Positions 1 through 11,700 of a stretch of 64,000 nucleotides of DNA are shown here, one piece after another. Below the pieces are notes generated by a model that had not been told where the DNA came from, did no database searches, and saw nothing but the letters and a program-made list of their open reading frames with translations. The DNA lies in assembly GCF_033807575.1 (NCBI RefSeq), contig NC_084729.1, positions 2,232,001-2,296,000 of the forward strand, written 5' to 3'. This DNA comes from Cydia pomonella. Its lineage: Eukaryota; Arthropoda; Insecta; Lepidoptera; Tortricidae. Numbering within the stretch: position 1 is the stretch's first letter; each line of letters opens with the position of its first letter. The position numbers and the translations under genes were made by a program.

Positions 1-495
1 GCCCTCAAGAGTGCCGGCCAGTTCTCAAGACGTTTACCGACGGAAACACTTTGGGAAATCGCGGACCTTGAGGCGTGGCACCTTCGAGCCGCCGACCTAA
101 ACCGCAAAATGCTAGACAAGATCGCAACTCTAGGTATAGAAGACCTTGTGACCCCTGGCGACGCCTACCTGGCTCATGGTGAATTTAACCCACTCCTAAC
201 AAATAATAGAATAGGCGAAATCACCTATACTCCAAATAAAGACATGAGACGCTGGCCTCGGGGCGCGGCGGCTCCCCGTCCCCTCAGAATTAAATAAATT
301 TAATGTAAAATAACATAATAATATAAGGTAACATAGAATAAAATACATAATATTAACATCCATAATAATTGTGACATAACACCTTCAGCTTACACAGATC
401 TTTTAGACACAAGTTAGCTGACACAATCCTACGGGAACGCAAGGATGTAACAATTAATAGGTAATAAACAAATTCTCATTCTCATTCTCATTCTC
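1..495 (+). mobile_element. 3' end of a non-LTR retrotransposon (ORF C-terminus plus 3'UTR)
   Basis: Reading frame 1 is open from the left edge to a TAA at 295-297, giving about 98 residues that begin outside the window. An AT-rich non-coding stretch follows and ends in a short ATTCTC tandem run near 473-495. A coding tail, a 3'UTR and a simple-repeat tail are the usual layout of a 5'-truncated LINE. The clade is not determined; the residues look like an ORF2 C-terminal tail but carry no diagnostic catalytic motif. Confidence 0.55.
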
Positions 496-1284
496 TGACG
501 TTAATATTTTTTTTATTAGAACAAAAGATAAAAAAATATTTTTTTCGAACAAAAGTTATTTGCAATAATCGACAACAAAAAGAAACACACTGTGTTAATC
601 TTTGGCAGTGTTTTTGACAATTTGTTCGAAATATTTGATAATGATGAAATTTTTCAAAAGTCAGAAGCTTATTCTGCTCCAAAGTTAAAATTGGTAATTT
701 GTTAATTTCATCGAAACCGCTACACCGGCTGTTATGATACTTTGTACACTGGTTCTAAATACCCTAATGCATATGTACATTTCGGCTTTGTCCAATGGCT
801 AGGGACACCTGTATAAACTATGGAATTAAGGTGGAGGTAAGGAATGGAATCTCCATGTACCAAAAAGTGTTTTCAAAAAACCTTAAATAGGTGGCGCTAC
901 AATACCTAGAATACTTTGAAAAAAAAAAACAAATTATAGACACCGCACTTCACTCCGTCAATAACGCCTCGGTTCTTAGCTACTCTAGCGCTACTCTGGA
1001 GAGATTTGGAACTACATATTATTTATTGCTGACAGCTGGACACTTTTGCAACAGTTCTACATAAGAGATTTCACTCCTATAAACAAAACCTTTGACATAC
1101 TTTGGCAGTTGCCAGCCCGATTGTGACCAATCTGTCGACATATTTAACAATGGTTGCGGTTTGTGTTACCATTATTATCTATTATTGTGGTGACAAAACG
1201 ACTTTAAATCTATACGTGTTGCGTTATTACACTACAAATGCAGTCGGCAGTAGGACTAACTTAATACATTTTTAAGTAAATAAT
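496..1284. other. no gene seen; AT-rich intergenic DNA
   Basis: Only short shadow ORFs occur here and I see no splice-supported exon. It is probably old repeat-derived sequence. Confidence 0.5.
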
Positions 1285-1600
1285 TCAATTTTGGTACAAG
1301 GTTTTATCGCCGACTGTACCAGGGATCGTAACAGGTTTTTTGCAAAAACATCGAAACAACCATATATTTCGGTTGTCGGTTTCGTGTTTTCAGATAACGA
1401 CTTCGTATTATTAAATTGCCTAATTAGAAATGAAGTAATTAACAAAGAACGAAAAAATACCGTTTTCGTTCCCATACAAAAAATACCGGTTTCCGATCCC
1501 TGGACTGTACTTTTCTTTCCACACCGAGACAATTCTAAAAACCCCAAACACAATTAGATTGCGTCATTCCCACCTCCTACTCCATCATCAGTTTGAAAAG
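1285..1600 (+). repeat. interspersed repeat family P, copy 1 (carries a hAT MITE)
   Basis: The sequence TTTTATCGCYGACTGTA, then TTTCTTTCCACA and the CCCCAAACACAATT block, recurs at 12990-13200 (+) and inverted at 40100-40395. Copy 1 is split by the element at 1320-1502; the other two copies show the uninterrupted arrangement. Confidence 0.7.
1320..1502. mobile_element. hAT-type MITE, family 1, copy 1 (183 bp)
   Basis: Termini are CAGGGATCG and CGATCCCTG, flanked by the exact 8-bp duplication GACTGTAC (1312-1319 and 1503-1510). CAGGG-type ends with an 8-bp target-site duplication are the hAT signature. There is no coding capacity. A second copy lies at 5488-5689. Confidence 0.88.
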
Positions 1601-1795
1601 TTAGTTACTAAGAACATGTCAAAATAAATAAAATTTTGTAAAAATGAGTAGTTTAGTCTTGTTTAGGGTTCCGTACCCAAAGGGTCAAACGGGACCCTAT
1701 TACTGAGACTTGCTCGCTCCTATTGAAGACGCAGCCCTATGGGCCAAGACATTGGATATATAGTTCTTTAACAATATCTGTCTGATGTATAATTT

Positions 1796-2160
1796 AACTG
1801 GTGCCCGAAGAGCTGGCGGCTTCCTCGCACAACGTATCAGTATTGCGATACAACGAGGAAATGCCGCCAGCATCCTTGGTACAATGCCTCAAGGGCCTAT
1901 TTTAGATATAAGCTAGTTATAGTTATCATCTGTATATATCCATTATGTATATTGTTATTGTTAATTTAATTGTTGTTAGTTTGTTTTATATTTATAAATT
2001 GCAATAGATTATACATGTAAGCTATTTATAATAATTGCATGCTCCATCTTGACTTAAATATTTGTATGCCTAATGGCAAAACATGGTGATACGCTACTAT
2101 AATTATAAGACCTATTATGTACCTGTGTTTACAAATAAACATATTGATTAATTGATTAAC
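1796..2160 (+). mobile_element. LINE 3' end (5'-truncated), family L1x copy 1
   Basis: About 230 bp beginning GAAGAGCTGGCGGCTTCCTC are nearly identical to 37905-38085. One frame reads as an RT C-terminal tail ending before an AT-rich 3'UTR. It stops near ATTGATTAATTGATTAA. Confidence 0.6.
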
Positions 2161-2199
2161 TCTTTATTATACTTTCTAATACCTTAAGCGACCTGAATC

Positions 2200-2700
2200 T
2201 TACGTCAAGTAGCAGTACTGATAATTTCGCTACTCGATGCTAGATGTCGACTACTAAAGAGTGTATTTTATATGTCGATTCACACATTTAACCACTTGCC
2301 TAATGAAATTAAAATACCTGAACTACCTGAATTCGGACGTAAACTTTATAAATGGTGCTTAGACAAAGCTTACTATAAGATAAGGGACCACTTTATGCCG
2401 TCGAGTTAGTATGACATATTATTTGTTAATTTACCTATTGACACAGTACCAATCATTTTATTCGCATCACATGTAATATTTGTATAATTAGTTAGCTGTA
2501 AGATTAGTTTTAGTATTAACATTGTACGCCGCATCGCGGTTGATTGTGATGATTCTACCCTAACATAATTTTAAGATCATTGTAACTCACAATATGACAA
2601 TAAAGATTTCAATTCAATTTCAATTACGAAGATAATAATCGTTTTGGTACCAAAACTGATGTATGGAGTGAGCACTCTATGTTACTTATTTCTCTATGTA
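2200..2700. mobile_element. foldback MITE (GAGTGCTCACTCC family), interrupted copy
   Basis: The outer parts (about 2203-2260 and 2625-2690) match the arms of the intact elements at 8144-8531 and 19301-19705, for example the CAAGTAGC...GCTACTCGA block and TATGGAGTGAGCACTC. They are separated by a truncated LINE, so this copy is older than that insertion. Confidence 0.7.
2262..2632 (+). mobile_element. CR1/Jockey-like LINE 3' fragment inside the foldback MITE
   Basis: A frame from 2281 reads HTFNHLPNEIKIPELPEFG and continues to a TAG at 2407-2409. This is the FN.LP.....L..FK-type motif at the C-terminus of CR1/Jockey reverse transcriptases. A 3'UTR ending in CAATTCAATTTCAATT-like repeats follows. 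Confidence 0.7.
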
Positions 2701-2920
2701 GACGACGATATATTGTATAATACATATTTTTTTTATGCGATTATGGGGTTGGCCCTTATTGACCTTATGACCTACATATTCACCCCTCAGTTTGGTCAGT
2801 GATAACAAAATCACCCTATATAAACAAATGCCCTTACCAGGATTCGAATGCGGGACCTCCTGCATCGTTAGGTGACCCTACCTCTGCCTCTACCTAGGCC
2901 AGGCCAAACACGTATATCCT
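2700..2920 (-). mobile_element. tRNA-derived SINE-like element
   Basis: On the minus strand an A-box-like GGCCTAGGTAGAGG and a B-box-like CATTCGAATCCTGGTAAGGG precede an AT-rich body. It is diverged from the main SINE family S1, so assignment is tentative. Confidence 0.4.
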
Positions 2921-3170
2921 AATAACAAACACTTTTCTGAAAACCGCATCAAAATTGGTTCAGCCAATCGCGAGATAATCGCGGACAAACATACATACAT
3001 ACAAACATACGGGTCAAACTGAACTTTTTTTTGAAGGCGGTTAAAAACGCAAAATTGTCAGTTGTCGCTATAGTCTACCCAAGTTATATGAAAATACTAT
3101 AGTCAACATTTTTCTTTCACCACACTCTATGGTTGGCTTCCAAAGAATGCCATTTAGTAAAGATAATTAG

Positions 3171-4566
3171 AGACCCGAGTTTACAATATTCTTACCCCTG
3201 GAGTTACACACAATGTTTTTCATCACACTTGCGAAGAAAAAACTAAATTTTAAGCGGAATTATTCTAAAATAATAAATAATAATAATAATAATAAGGCCC
3301 GCAGGGCAGCTTGAGTGGCGAGCTGTTGGGGAGTAACGACCCCACGGACCCGAGTGTTCCCGAGAGTCGGTCAGGGTCTCCGTCTCCGGCGTGTCTTCGT
3401 CGGTCGGAGTGGACCCGCAGGACTCTCAGCTCTTGCTTGCCTTCATTGGCCGTCCAGAGAGGAATCGTTAGAGCTATATGCTCCGGAGGTGGAAGTGAAA
3501 GATGCATAAGACGCGAGTTGGCACAGTGGCTGTTATCAGGCACTGGGTAGAAAGCGGCGCACACCTCTCGACACCCCTGAGCCGCTCACACCGGTGTTGC
3601 TCCTGGTCGTCTTTACGACGGCAGTTTCAGGGGCCCATCTAGTCAGCGGCAAGTCACCGCCTGCCTCGATAACGTGTTCAAGCATTGTTATGACAGGTGT
3701 CCGGATCTCTCTACAATAGCCCAATCTTTTGACCAGTCAAAGTTCAACACCATAACCGGCCCTCTTATCCACTTTATTTACAATAGCCCCTACACCAGCT
3801 GGGACCGATTTACGGGTATCTATTTGTACCCGTGAATGGGTTCTAGCTGGTGTAATACATAACATGAAATTAGTCTAAAAGGGCCTCTGCGCTGTTGGCT
3901 TCGGCCCCACGCATGCCTCCCAAAGGTCCGGGACCCCATGGTCCCGAGATATGGAAAGACATACAAATAATAATAATAAAATTCTTTATTGTGCACTACT
4001 AAAGAAAAGTATCAGTCCATTACATTACAATAATAATTACAACGCAAATATACAATTAAATTTCACTAGACTAAAATTAAAGCTAATTAAATAGGTGCAG
4101 CGGGGAAACCTTGCTCATATAGTAGCAGGTTGCATACACTACTTTAACAATGCTGTTCGCCGATTCAATACCAAATAAATACGGTGACATAATGGTGACA
4201 TATGAAACATTCGTCCGCCATATTGCCATTTGTTGTCAGGTTAAGCATCGAAGGCACAGACCTATTCGGCATTCAGCCACGACTGAAAATTATGTAAAAA
4301 TATTTTAAATGACTATTAAATTGATCAAGTTAAATATTTTTAAACATAAACAAACATATTACATTACTATCGGCAATATTTTTAAAGTAAAACTCATTTA
4401 CGCTACTTGGTTTGTATGAATTTGTGACATAATAAAAAAAAAGTTATAACTCCCTAGGGAGTTATAGCTTTTTTTCACAATCCATAACTCCCGCGGGAAC
4501 AATATAGGGCTTTGTCCTTCAGTACACCTGCATGAAATAAGATCTTTTTCGAGCAAGTGCGATTAA
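3171..4566 (+). repeat. repeat family C, copy 1, interrupted by a retroelement 3' end
   Basis: Both ends match other family C copies: CGAGTTTACAATATTCTTACCCC at 3176 and CACCTGCATGAAATAAGATC near 4528. The family recurs at 17547-18030, 22994-23806, 24530-24795, 32228-32415 and 37305-37745. The middle (about 3285-4170) is a retroelement 3' end absent from the other copies. The left-hand copy ends about 28 bp before the 4594 exon. Confidence 0.7.
3285..3985 (+). mobile_element. GC-rich retroelement 3' fragment flanked by (ATA)n
   Basis: A GC-rich block starting GGCCCGCAGGGCAGC and ending GGAAAGACATACA lies between AATAATAAT runs at 3277-3296 and 3966-3979. Either the (TAA)n tail or insertion into such a tract could explain this. 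No intact ORF is present. The non-LTR assignment is inference from layout. Confidence 0.45.
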
Positions 4567-4593
4567 AATAATATTGTTACCTACTTGTTACAG

Positions 4594-5093
4594 GGCCACT
4601 AATATTGCTGGGACTAGTAGCGACCACATCATGCCTGCCACTAGAAGAAAAAGAAGACCCAACACCGACCACAGAGAGCATAGAGCAAATCCAAAAAACC
4701 ATAAAGGTAGTCTCTTACATACAAAACTTCAAAAACGTAATGGCTGACTACGTCAACTCTCAATACAACCTAACTGTACACGATATGGAGAAAATAAAGC
4801 AAACCCTAGAAGAATTTCTAATCAGTTTCGCGAACGATCTTCGAGAAACAGTTGAAGAGCAACAGAAAAATGTGACGTTTGAAAAAGAGCGCGAAAAAAT
4901 TCAAGATGGCGTCCCGGATGCGACTTTCAAGGAAATAAGAGATAGGATTATGACAGAGTTTCCAGATATCAAGGAAGAAACTGCTGATGTAATTGTTTAT
5001 AAATTGAGAAAGAATTTATATGAGACGCGGCAGAAGATTGATTATGTTATTAAGACGTCTTCTGAGAGGGAATTCGAATATGCCATAGCTTAG
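4594..5093 (+). CDS. terminal exon of a small predicted secreted protein (unknown function)
   Basis: A consensus acceptor (pyrimidine-rich TACTTGTTACAG) ends at 4593. The exon opens with two bases of a split codon, so the preceding intron is phase 1. It then reads PLILLGLVATTSCLPLEEKE, which looks like the hydrophobic core and cleavage region of a signal peptide. About 145 mostly charged, helix-prone residues follow to TAG at 5091-5093. NLT and NVT could be N-glycosylation sites. The initiating exon must lie upstream across repeats and I could not place it. I recognise no family. The exon at 57246-58963 has the same design (phase-1 intron inside the signal peptide, one long helical exon), so the two may be related. 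Confidence 0.7.
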
Positions 5094-5487
5094 TTTTTCT
5101 AAGATCAGAGTACGTATTTAAGTTTTTTTTAGGAATGGGGTTGGCAACTGTCAATATAGTTTGGTAAGCCATTCCCGTCAGTGGAATAAGTTGGCAAATT
5201 TAAAAAAATAGACGCGAAGAAAAGAAAACTTTAATTTCGCGCCTTTTTCTACTGATAAAGTGACTTTGCCAGAGTATAGTTTATATATGACGTCAGCATA
5301 TGTGTTACCTCTAGTTTTGTTCTATGAGATTTGGCTTAAAAGCAAAGCATCCAGGCCATAAAAAAAAAACAAGAATTTGACACCTCGTGTCATTGATAGG
5401 TTTTTGCCGTCGCCATCTGTAAAATACTACGACTTGCCAACCCCACTCGTTTGTCACGACAATTAATTTTAGTGTTCCCATACAAAG

Positions 5488-5689
5488 CAGGGATCGGAAC
5501 CGGTTTTTTGGAAAAACTTTGAAATAAACATATATTTCGGTTTATTTTATACTCGAAATATAGGACTCGGTTGTGTTTTTAGATAACGACTTCGTATTAT
5601 TAGATTGCCCGATTAGGAATGAAATAATTAACAAAGAACGAAAAAATAGTTTTCGTTCCCATACAAAAAATACCGGTTTCCGATCCCTG
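5488..5689. mobile_element. hAT-type MITE, family 1, copy 2 (202 bp)
   Basis: Ends CAGGGATCGG/CCGATCCCTG and an exact 8-bp duplication ATACAAAG (5480-5487, 5690-5697). The interior matches 1320-1502. Confidence 0.88.
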
Positions 5690-5749
5690 ATACAAAGCAA
5701 CTCTTTCGCATAGGTAGGGTATGTCAGACCCAATTTTTTTTTCAAATGT

Positions 5750-5865
5750 TGTAAATGTACACAAATACTACGTCGGTGGCAAACAAGCGTACCGTCCAGA
5801 GACTGAAAAATTATCGTAGCCTATGGACGCGTGCAACTGCAGTTCCTTGTTTACCGTCCAACTAA
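5750..5865 (+). mobile_element. LINE-G 3'-end fragment
   Basis: It carries the family landmark TACTACGTCGGTGGCAAACA and a diverged remainder. Other copies are at 34200, 35428, 46630 (+), and 24795, 27935, 51255 (-). The 51255 copy links this landmark to an RT C-terminus. Confidence 0.6.
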
Positions 5866-5944
5866 TATTACAAGCAGAAGGAGTTGAAAATAGATTCCGG
5901 TTATAATATTGGTTGAAAATTGTTGAGCATTACACTTTTCGTTC

Positions 5945-6075
5945 GTCGCGCGACATCTATTGTCAAGTAGCGGTACTGATAAATCCGTTACTTGACGCTA
6001 GATGTCGCCTGCGAAAATAATAAACTTTTTGGTAAGTAAACTGATGTATGGAGTGAGAACTTCATGCTTACTTAT
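5945..6075. mobile_element. single arm of the GAGTGCTCACTCC foldback MITE
   Basis: Matches one arm of 8144-8531, including GCGACATCTATTGTCAAGTAGC and TATGGAGTGAGAAC. The partner arm is missing. Confidence 0.6.
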
Positions 6076-6079
6076 TTCT

Positions 6080-7050
6080 GATGACCTATCGGAAAGTTCA
6101 GTAATAAGGATGATAGAAATAAAACTAAATATATACTATAATTATTTTATTTGTAAATACAGCACTATATTAAAGAATCTAATATATATACTAATTATTT
6201 CATTAACTTCATTTCATAGATTACAATCACTTATAATTAAAGTCTAATATATGAGCGTCAAGTCATAACAAGTATTAATAAAATGTGGAATAGTGTCATT
6301 GTATTAAAAACAGCAAAAACCTATATTCGACTTTAATAATCTTATATTTATTATTAGACTTAGAGATTTTTCTAGCATGAACAAGGCAACGCAAGAGACT
6401 TCCTTCCGATATTTAGTTTATCGATATATTGTATTATCGATATCTTATAACTGTCATAATGTCTTAAACAAATGTGGCATGTTTGGAAATAAATGAACAA
6501 GAATTACGAAACTATAAAATGTATTAATAGTTTACCCACAAACTTTATATTTAAAAGAAAATCCAAATTATACCTAGATTGCCCTCCAAATAGTCATCGC
6601 ACAATAAAACACAGGTTTTTTTACATGATTCTCGAAGTAATCTATCAATTTTTTCACATATTTTAGGACGTAAAACTGCATTGTGTCTTTGAAACATCCA
6701 CTTTTACTGACTAAAAGATTTTTCAACTTCGACTGATGTAACATACTAATAAATAAATAAATAAGCGGAATATGGAAAATGATTACGGTTGAAGTCTTAC
6801 TTATCGATATCGATAACAGGATTTTCGATGTTTTTAATTTTGTCAAGCACTAACAACATGACAACGTGCTAGGAAAATCTCTAGGAATATTTATTATCAA
6901 TATTGTTACATGATTTGCGATATTTTAAATATTTATAGATCGTGCCATTCACGAAGACGCGAGCCTTGACTCGCGAGATTTGACATATCTGCGCGTCATC
7001 GTGGATGACTTTGAACTATACTAGCTGAGACACTGATAACAAGGTCGTGT
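6080..7050. other. AT-rich intergenic stretch, no gene seen
   Basis: Short AT-rich ORFs only. It includes TATCGATA-type motifs near 6420-6445 and 6800, which could be chance in such sequence. Confidence 0.45.
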
Positions 7051-7054
7051 ATAT

Positions 7055-7270
7055 GTCGGCGGCCGATCGTGAAATCAGGCAGATCGTAATGTTCCTGTGT
7101 GATGCTGACGGTAGTCACATTAAACCAATACATAGGTAGGATAAGTTCGTTGGGTAGCTTCAGATGCCCGCGGGGCAAACTATGCAAAAATAAGGGAACG
7201 TGACAAAGATTTTACGATATGCCTGGGAAAATACCGATCTGCCTGATCTTACGATCGGCCGTCGATTTAA
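7055..7270. repeat. inverted-repeat element (GGCCGATCGTRARATCAGGCAG arms)
   Basis: GGCCGATCGTGAAATCAGGC at 7061 is repeated in inverted orientation near 7237-7258 with few mismatches. This is consistent with a small inverted-repeat transposon; exact ends are not resolved. Confidence 0.5.
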
Positions 7271-7428
7271 ATATATTTTTTTACCACACCAGCTTGTAAA
7301 GGGTCTCTTGATACTTCAAAAACTGATGAGAAAGTTAAATTTTATCCACAAGAGAGACTAAGTAATAATATTACTGCAATGTTCTGCCGCCAGAGAGCAG
7401 CACTAGCACCTTTCATAAACCATAGAGT

Positions 7429-7603
7429 CAATACCGGATTTAGAGGTCTGGAGGCCTCGGGCAATAAAGGAGTGGAGGCCCCCTGGCCCCAAATTTTATT
7501 CAAATGAAATGGTGAATTTACCGAATTCTCTATTGTGGGGGGCCCCTCTTTTGTGGAGGCCCGGGGCAGTAGCCCCGGTTGCCGTCCCCTAAATCCGGCC
7601 CTG
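7429..7603. mobile_element. hAT-type MITE, family 2 (175 bp)
   Basis: Ends CAATACCGGATTTAGAGG and CCCCTAAATCCGGCCCTG are inverted repeats, flanked by the exact 8-bp duplication CATAGAGT (7421-7428 and 7604-7611). Confidence 0.85.
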
Positions 7604-7894
7604 CATAGAGTAACTTATACATGCTGTGCCTTAAACTGTTTTTTTGACAAGTTTTCACAGATAATAAAATATGACATGCCTCAGCATCAAGGCGGTTTGT
7701 TTACAAAGGGCCTACCGGGAGACGCGAAAATTGAAATGTAGTTATCTGCCTCCTCATCGCTCGAATATGCAAGTGATAGAGAGGTTAGATAACGAAATTT
7801 CGGTTTTCTTGTTTCGCGGTAGACCCTCAGATTGTGGCAGTGGCGCCCCCTATGCAGAGTTTCGCGTAATATTCCCTATTAGATAGAAAAATTT

Positions 7895-8062
7895 AGTTGT
7901 TTCCTCATTTTCGATGGTAGAATTGACTAAATAAATGTTTAACAGAGTTTCATCTACTAGTGACTAAGGGCAAACTTGACAGGGCCAGACCCCTGAGGTC
8001 CTACTGGTCCTTAGCCATGAATTCGACCCGTTTCTTAGCGGGGAAGACCTTGTGCACCATAT
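7895..8062 (-). pseudogene. degenerate duplicate of the last exon end and 3' flank of zinc-finger gene A
   Basis: About 95 bp at 7966-8060 match 8564-8652 at roughly 90 percent, covering the last codons, the stop and downstream sequence of gene A exon 14. The AT-rich block before it (7899-7950) also resembles 8067-8140, so the unit was duplicated in tandem. The foldback MITE at 8144-8531 later landed in the junction. The copy lacks the finger and the acceptor. Confidence 0.75.
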
Positions 8063-8143
8063 TGAATTATTTCCTCATTTTGGCTGGTGGAATTGACTTC
8101 GAAGTGATAATTTTGAATGATAAATATTTAACAGCGTTTATAT

Positions 8144-8531
8144 CAAAGAGAATTAAGAAGATCAAGAGTGCTCACTCCATACAACGGTTTTGTTACCAAA
8201 AATACTATTATTTTCGTAGTCTACATCTAGCGTCAAGTAGCGGTACTCTCAGTACTGCTACTCGACAACAGATGTCGCGGCAAACAAAAAATCTAATGCT
8301 CAAAGATTTTCAGCTAATATTGTAACCAGAGTAAGCGTAGAAGTTAATAATTGAGTTCCGGTTTCTCTAGTTACAATATTAGACTTTTTGTTTGCCGCGA
8401 CATCTACTGTCGAGTAGCAGTACTGCGAGTTCCGCTACTTGACGCTAGATGTAGACTACGAAAATAATAGTATTTTTGGTAACAAAACCGTTGTATGGAG
8501 TGGGCACTCTTGGTCTTCTTAATTCTCTTTG
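8144..8531. mobile_element. foldback MITE with CAAAGAGAATT termini, intact copy (388 bp)
   Basis: Ends CAAAGAGAATTAAGAAG and CTTCTTAATTCTCTTTG head long imperfect inverted arms, with an exact 8-bp duplication GTTTATAT (8136-8143, 8532-8539). The arms carry GAGTGCTCACTCCATACAAC and the CAAGTAGCGGTACT block. No ORF. The 8-bp duplication suggests a hAT-mobilised element. Confidence 0.85.
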
Positions 8532-8593
8532 GTTTATATGAACTACTTATATGACTTTGAGGGCAAACTCGACAGGGTCAGACCCCTGAGGTC

Positions 8594-8767
8594 CTACTGG
8601 TCCTTCGCCATGAACTCGACCTGTTTCTTGGCGGGGAACACCTTGTGCACGCGCTTGCGGTGCGTGTAGAGCGACGCCTTTTGCTTGAAGCTCTGCTGGC
8701 ACAGGTCGCAGGTCAGCGGCCGAGCGCCCGAGTGGATCACTTCGTGTTGGTTCAATGCTTTTTTGTC
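8594..8767 (-). CDS. gene A exon 14: end of finger 10, finger 11, stop
   Basis: 174 bp including TAG at 8594-8596. HEVIH completes finger 10; finger 11 is CDLCQQSFKQKASLYTHRKR(VH); a basic tail ends EFMAKDQ. The 3' end of this exon is duplicated at 7966-8060. Confidence 0.9.
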   Translation of the reverse strand, partial: DKKALNQHEVIHSGARPLTCDLCQQSFKQKASLYTHRKRVHKVFPAKKQVEFMAKDQ

Positions 8768-11700
8768 CTGAAAAAAAAACTACAATTATTATACAAAACT
8801 ACAATTGGGTACTTGACACATGTTGAATATTATAACAAAATTTAGTTAAATGGATAGAAAATGAGCCATCCATTATAAAAAGTGGAATTAAAAAAATTAT
8901 ATTGAGATTTAAAAAAAAAAAGGTTCCAAACTTTAAAAAAATTTTTTTTTTCTTTCAAAAATAGATTTAAAAAATGGTAAAATACGATTCCATACATTTT
9001 ATTGAAAAATAAATTGTATGACAACTATACACATAAACGCAATATTTCAGGGTCAAAATGGCAATTTCCTTGATCTTCCATACATTAAGGACAGACTTAT
9101 ATGATGTGACGTCACATCACCTTATCATTTTGTTAGAGGCGTTTCAATCGTCGAGTGCGAGCGTCAGACTTTAACTCTCATTTCTGACCTTTGTGTTGCT
9201 TCAATGCCATGAGTCCTATATAGACATTTGATCCTCAGGAAAATCAAGATCGTTTGACATTATTTACAAAAAAACTGTCAAGTAGCCAATTAGTAGTTTA
9301 TTTAATTCTTTATTATTTGTTATAAATTTTTCCTGCACCAACATATACAAATGTCTTTGACCCAATAGTTGACTGGTAGATAATTTTAGCATTTAGTTGA
9401 TGATTAAAACTTTTAGAACGCCATTTGACTTTGGTCCTTATTCTTTCACTGATATATGGTTATGGCGCCATCGCTCGAAAAAATGACGCCATACCTTTGG
9501 CATATGCACTAGAAAGATGGCGCCACTTTTTGACATTTAACAAATTTACTATTTTTCTTTTCTTATTCTCTTTTTCTTTGTATCTTAAAGATCTACAAAT
9601 TTAATTTATATTTACAATTCTTGTACAGCACAAGTCACAAGTCTACCCACAGATGATATCTTATTTTGTGTCAATGTTATAGCCAAAAACAGAACTCCCT
9701 CTGTTTTTGGCTATGCTTATAAGTACTCACGTTTTTTGTATATTATTCATTGTAAACGCTGCAGAACTTCTCAGTAAATAGATTAAATTAAATCAGTGAA
9801 ATACTAAGAATCAAAGTCAAACGGCGTTCTAAAAGTTTAAATCGTGTGTCGAAAGATGGCAGTAAATTTACTGTGGCTACAAAGTTTACTTTGACAATTC
9901 ACCTCTATTTCAAATTCTTTTTGGTCGGAACACAGCGTTTGGTGACTAACTGTCTACACAGTTGAAACCGCGAATGTAGACGTATAAAGTATGTACTCAC
10001 AGTGAAAGCTTTCCTGCATATCTGACAGACGTGGTTCCTCGGTTTCTCCTTCTTCTCGCCGTGGACTCGCATCATATGCTTCTCCACGTTGGCACGGGAT
10101 GCTATGGGCTGAAAACAATATAATGATTATTATTTTAATATAGATTTGGTCTGGTGGATAGTGACCCTGCCTAAGAAGCCGATGGTCCTGGGTTGTGTGA
10201 GGAACAGAGATGTGTTTCTGTCATCGGTGTTTTTTATGTATGTAAATATGTATTTATCAGTGATCGGAACTATGGGAGTAAAACTTAAACAAAACTTATC
10301 AAGCGGACGTAAAAAGAGTGCTTATAGCCTTAAAAATATTCGAATATCTGTGAATGTAAATATTTTTATGGCTGTAAGTACTATACTACTCCTATCCCTA
10401 TGGACATGAATATTTTTAGGGCTGTATGCACTATTTTATGTCCGCTTAACAAGTTTTGTTAAAGTTTTACTCCCATAGTTCCGATCACTGGTATTTATCT
10501 ATATATTGTCACCTAGTACCCATAGTACAAGGTTTGCTTAGTTTTGGGCTAGGTTAAACTGTGTAAGACGTCCCCAAGTATTTATTTACTTAATAAACAG
10601 TATCCTATCACTCAATACTCAAAATAGTTCGATCAATTGACAGAGAAAAATAGCGCGCTTGTCTTGTCGAGGGGCACATGTTCCCCGTTCGACGGCCAAG
10701 CGCCTGCCCGATTTCTCATAAACCAAAATATTATTCAAAAATATGCATACGTTATTGAAGTGTACATCATTATTCACTATTGGTCAAGAGGCTGTCAATA
10801 CCTAAAGCGCGCACACTGTCTATTTGTATCGGAGTAAATGAGATAGCACTGACGCATGTTACTGGGCCTGGGCAAGGGAATAATAAGAAAAATATTTACA
10901 TAAAAAAAAGTGGATTATTAGTGTAATATTTTACTCATTAGCGGTTTACATATAAATGTTTTGAAATTGTGATTTTAATTGCAGACCCATAAGTCAAAAC
11001 AATAAAGACATAGAACCATGATTTTAAGACCAATCTTAGCAATTATTTTCTATCGAGCCGATTTCGTTCAATCATGTATCGAGTACAACCACGGTCTTTG
11101 AAATATAATTAATATGAACATATATTTTTCTTACTTGACTAAAACAAATAGTCTTTCTTAAAAAACTGTTTAAGAACATCAATTTCAAGGACATTGGGTG
11201 TTGACAGCCTCTTAAAGTTTGCTGTCTAAGCGGTGAAGATGGTGAGAGTAAAGGTACCTTATCGCAGACGGGGCACTTGTGAGCGGTCTTCCCGAGGTGC
11301 TGGTAGTTGAAGTGGTCCTGCATCGCCTCCTTGGTGGGGTAGCCCTTGTTGCACATGGGACACGGGAATCTACAAAAAAACAAACAGGATAAGCTATCAG
11401 TGGCGGCGCGTCAGAAATATTTGAACACAAGCCAGATTTGATTTGTCTTTCTTTTCCTTAATGGACTAAGAAAAGTGCTGAACTGTCCGAATACTAGACG
11501 TTAAAAAAATAGTGGGGATCTGTTTAAGGGCATATCCGGTACCGTATTATGATTACGAAAAAGTACAAAAAAAAATACGCAAAAAAATCTATGGAGCAGG
11601 TCGTCCGAGTCGGTCAAACCTCCATACAAAAACCAAGCTTATACAATGTGGTTGTACACGTATAGTGGAGCCGTTAACCACGTGTAGTACGATGAATTTT

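Noticed and set aside
3311..3550. Overlapping ORFs in the GC-rich block
   Set aside because: The block is a retroelement 3' end between (ATA)n tracts; several frames are open because of its GC content.
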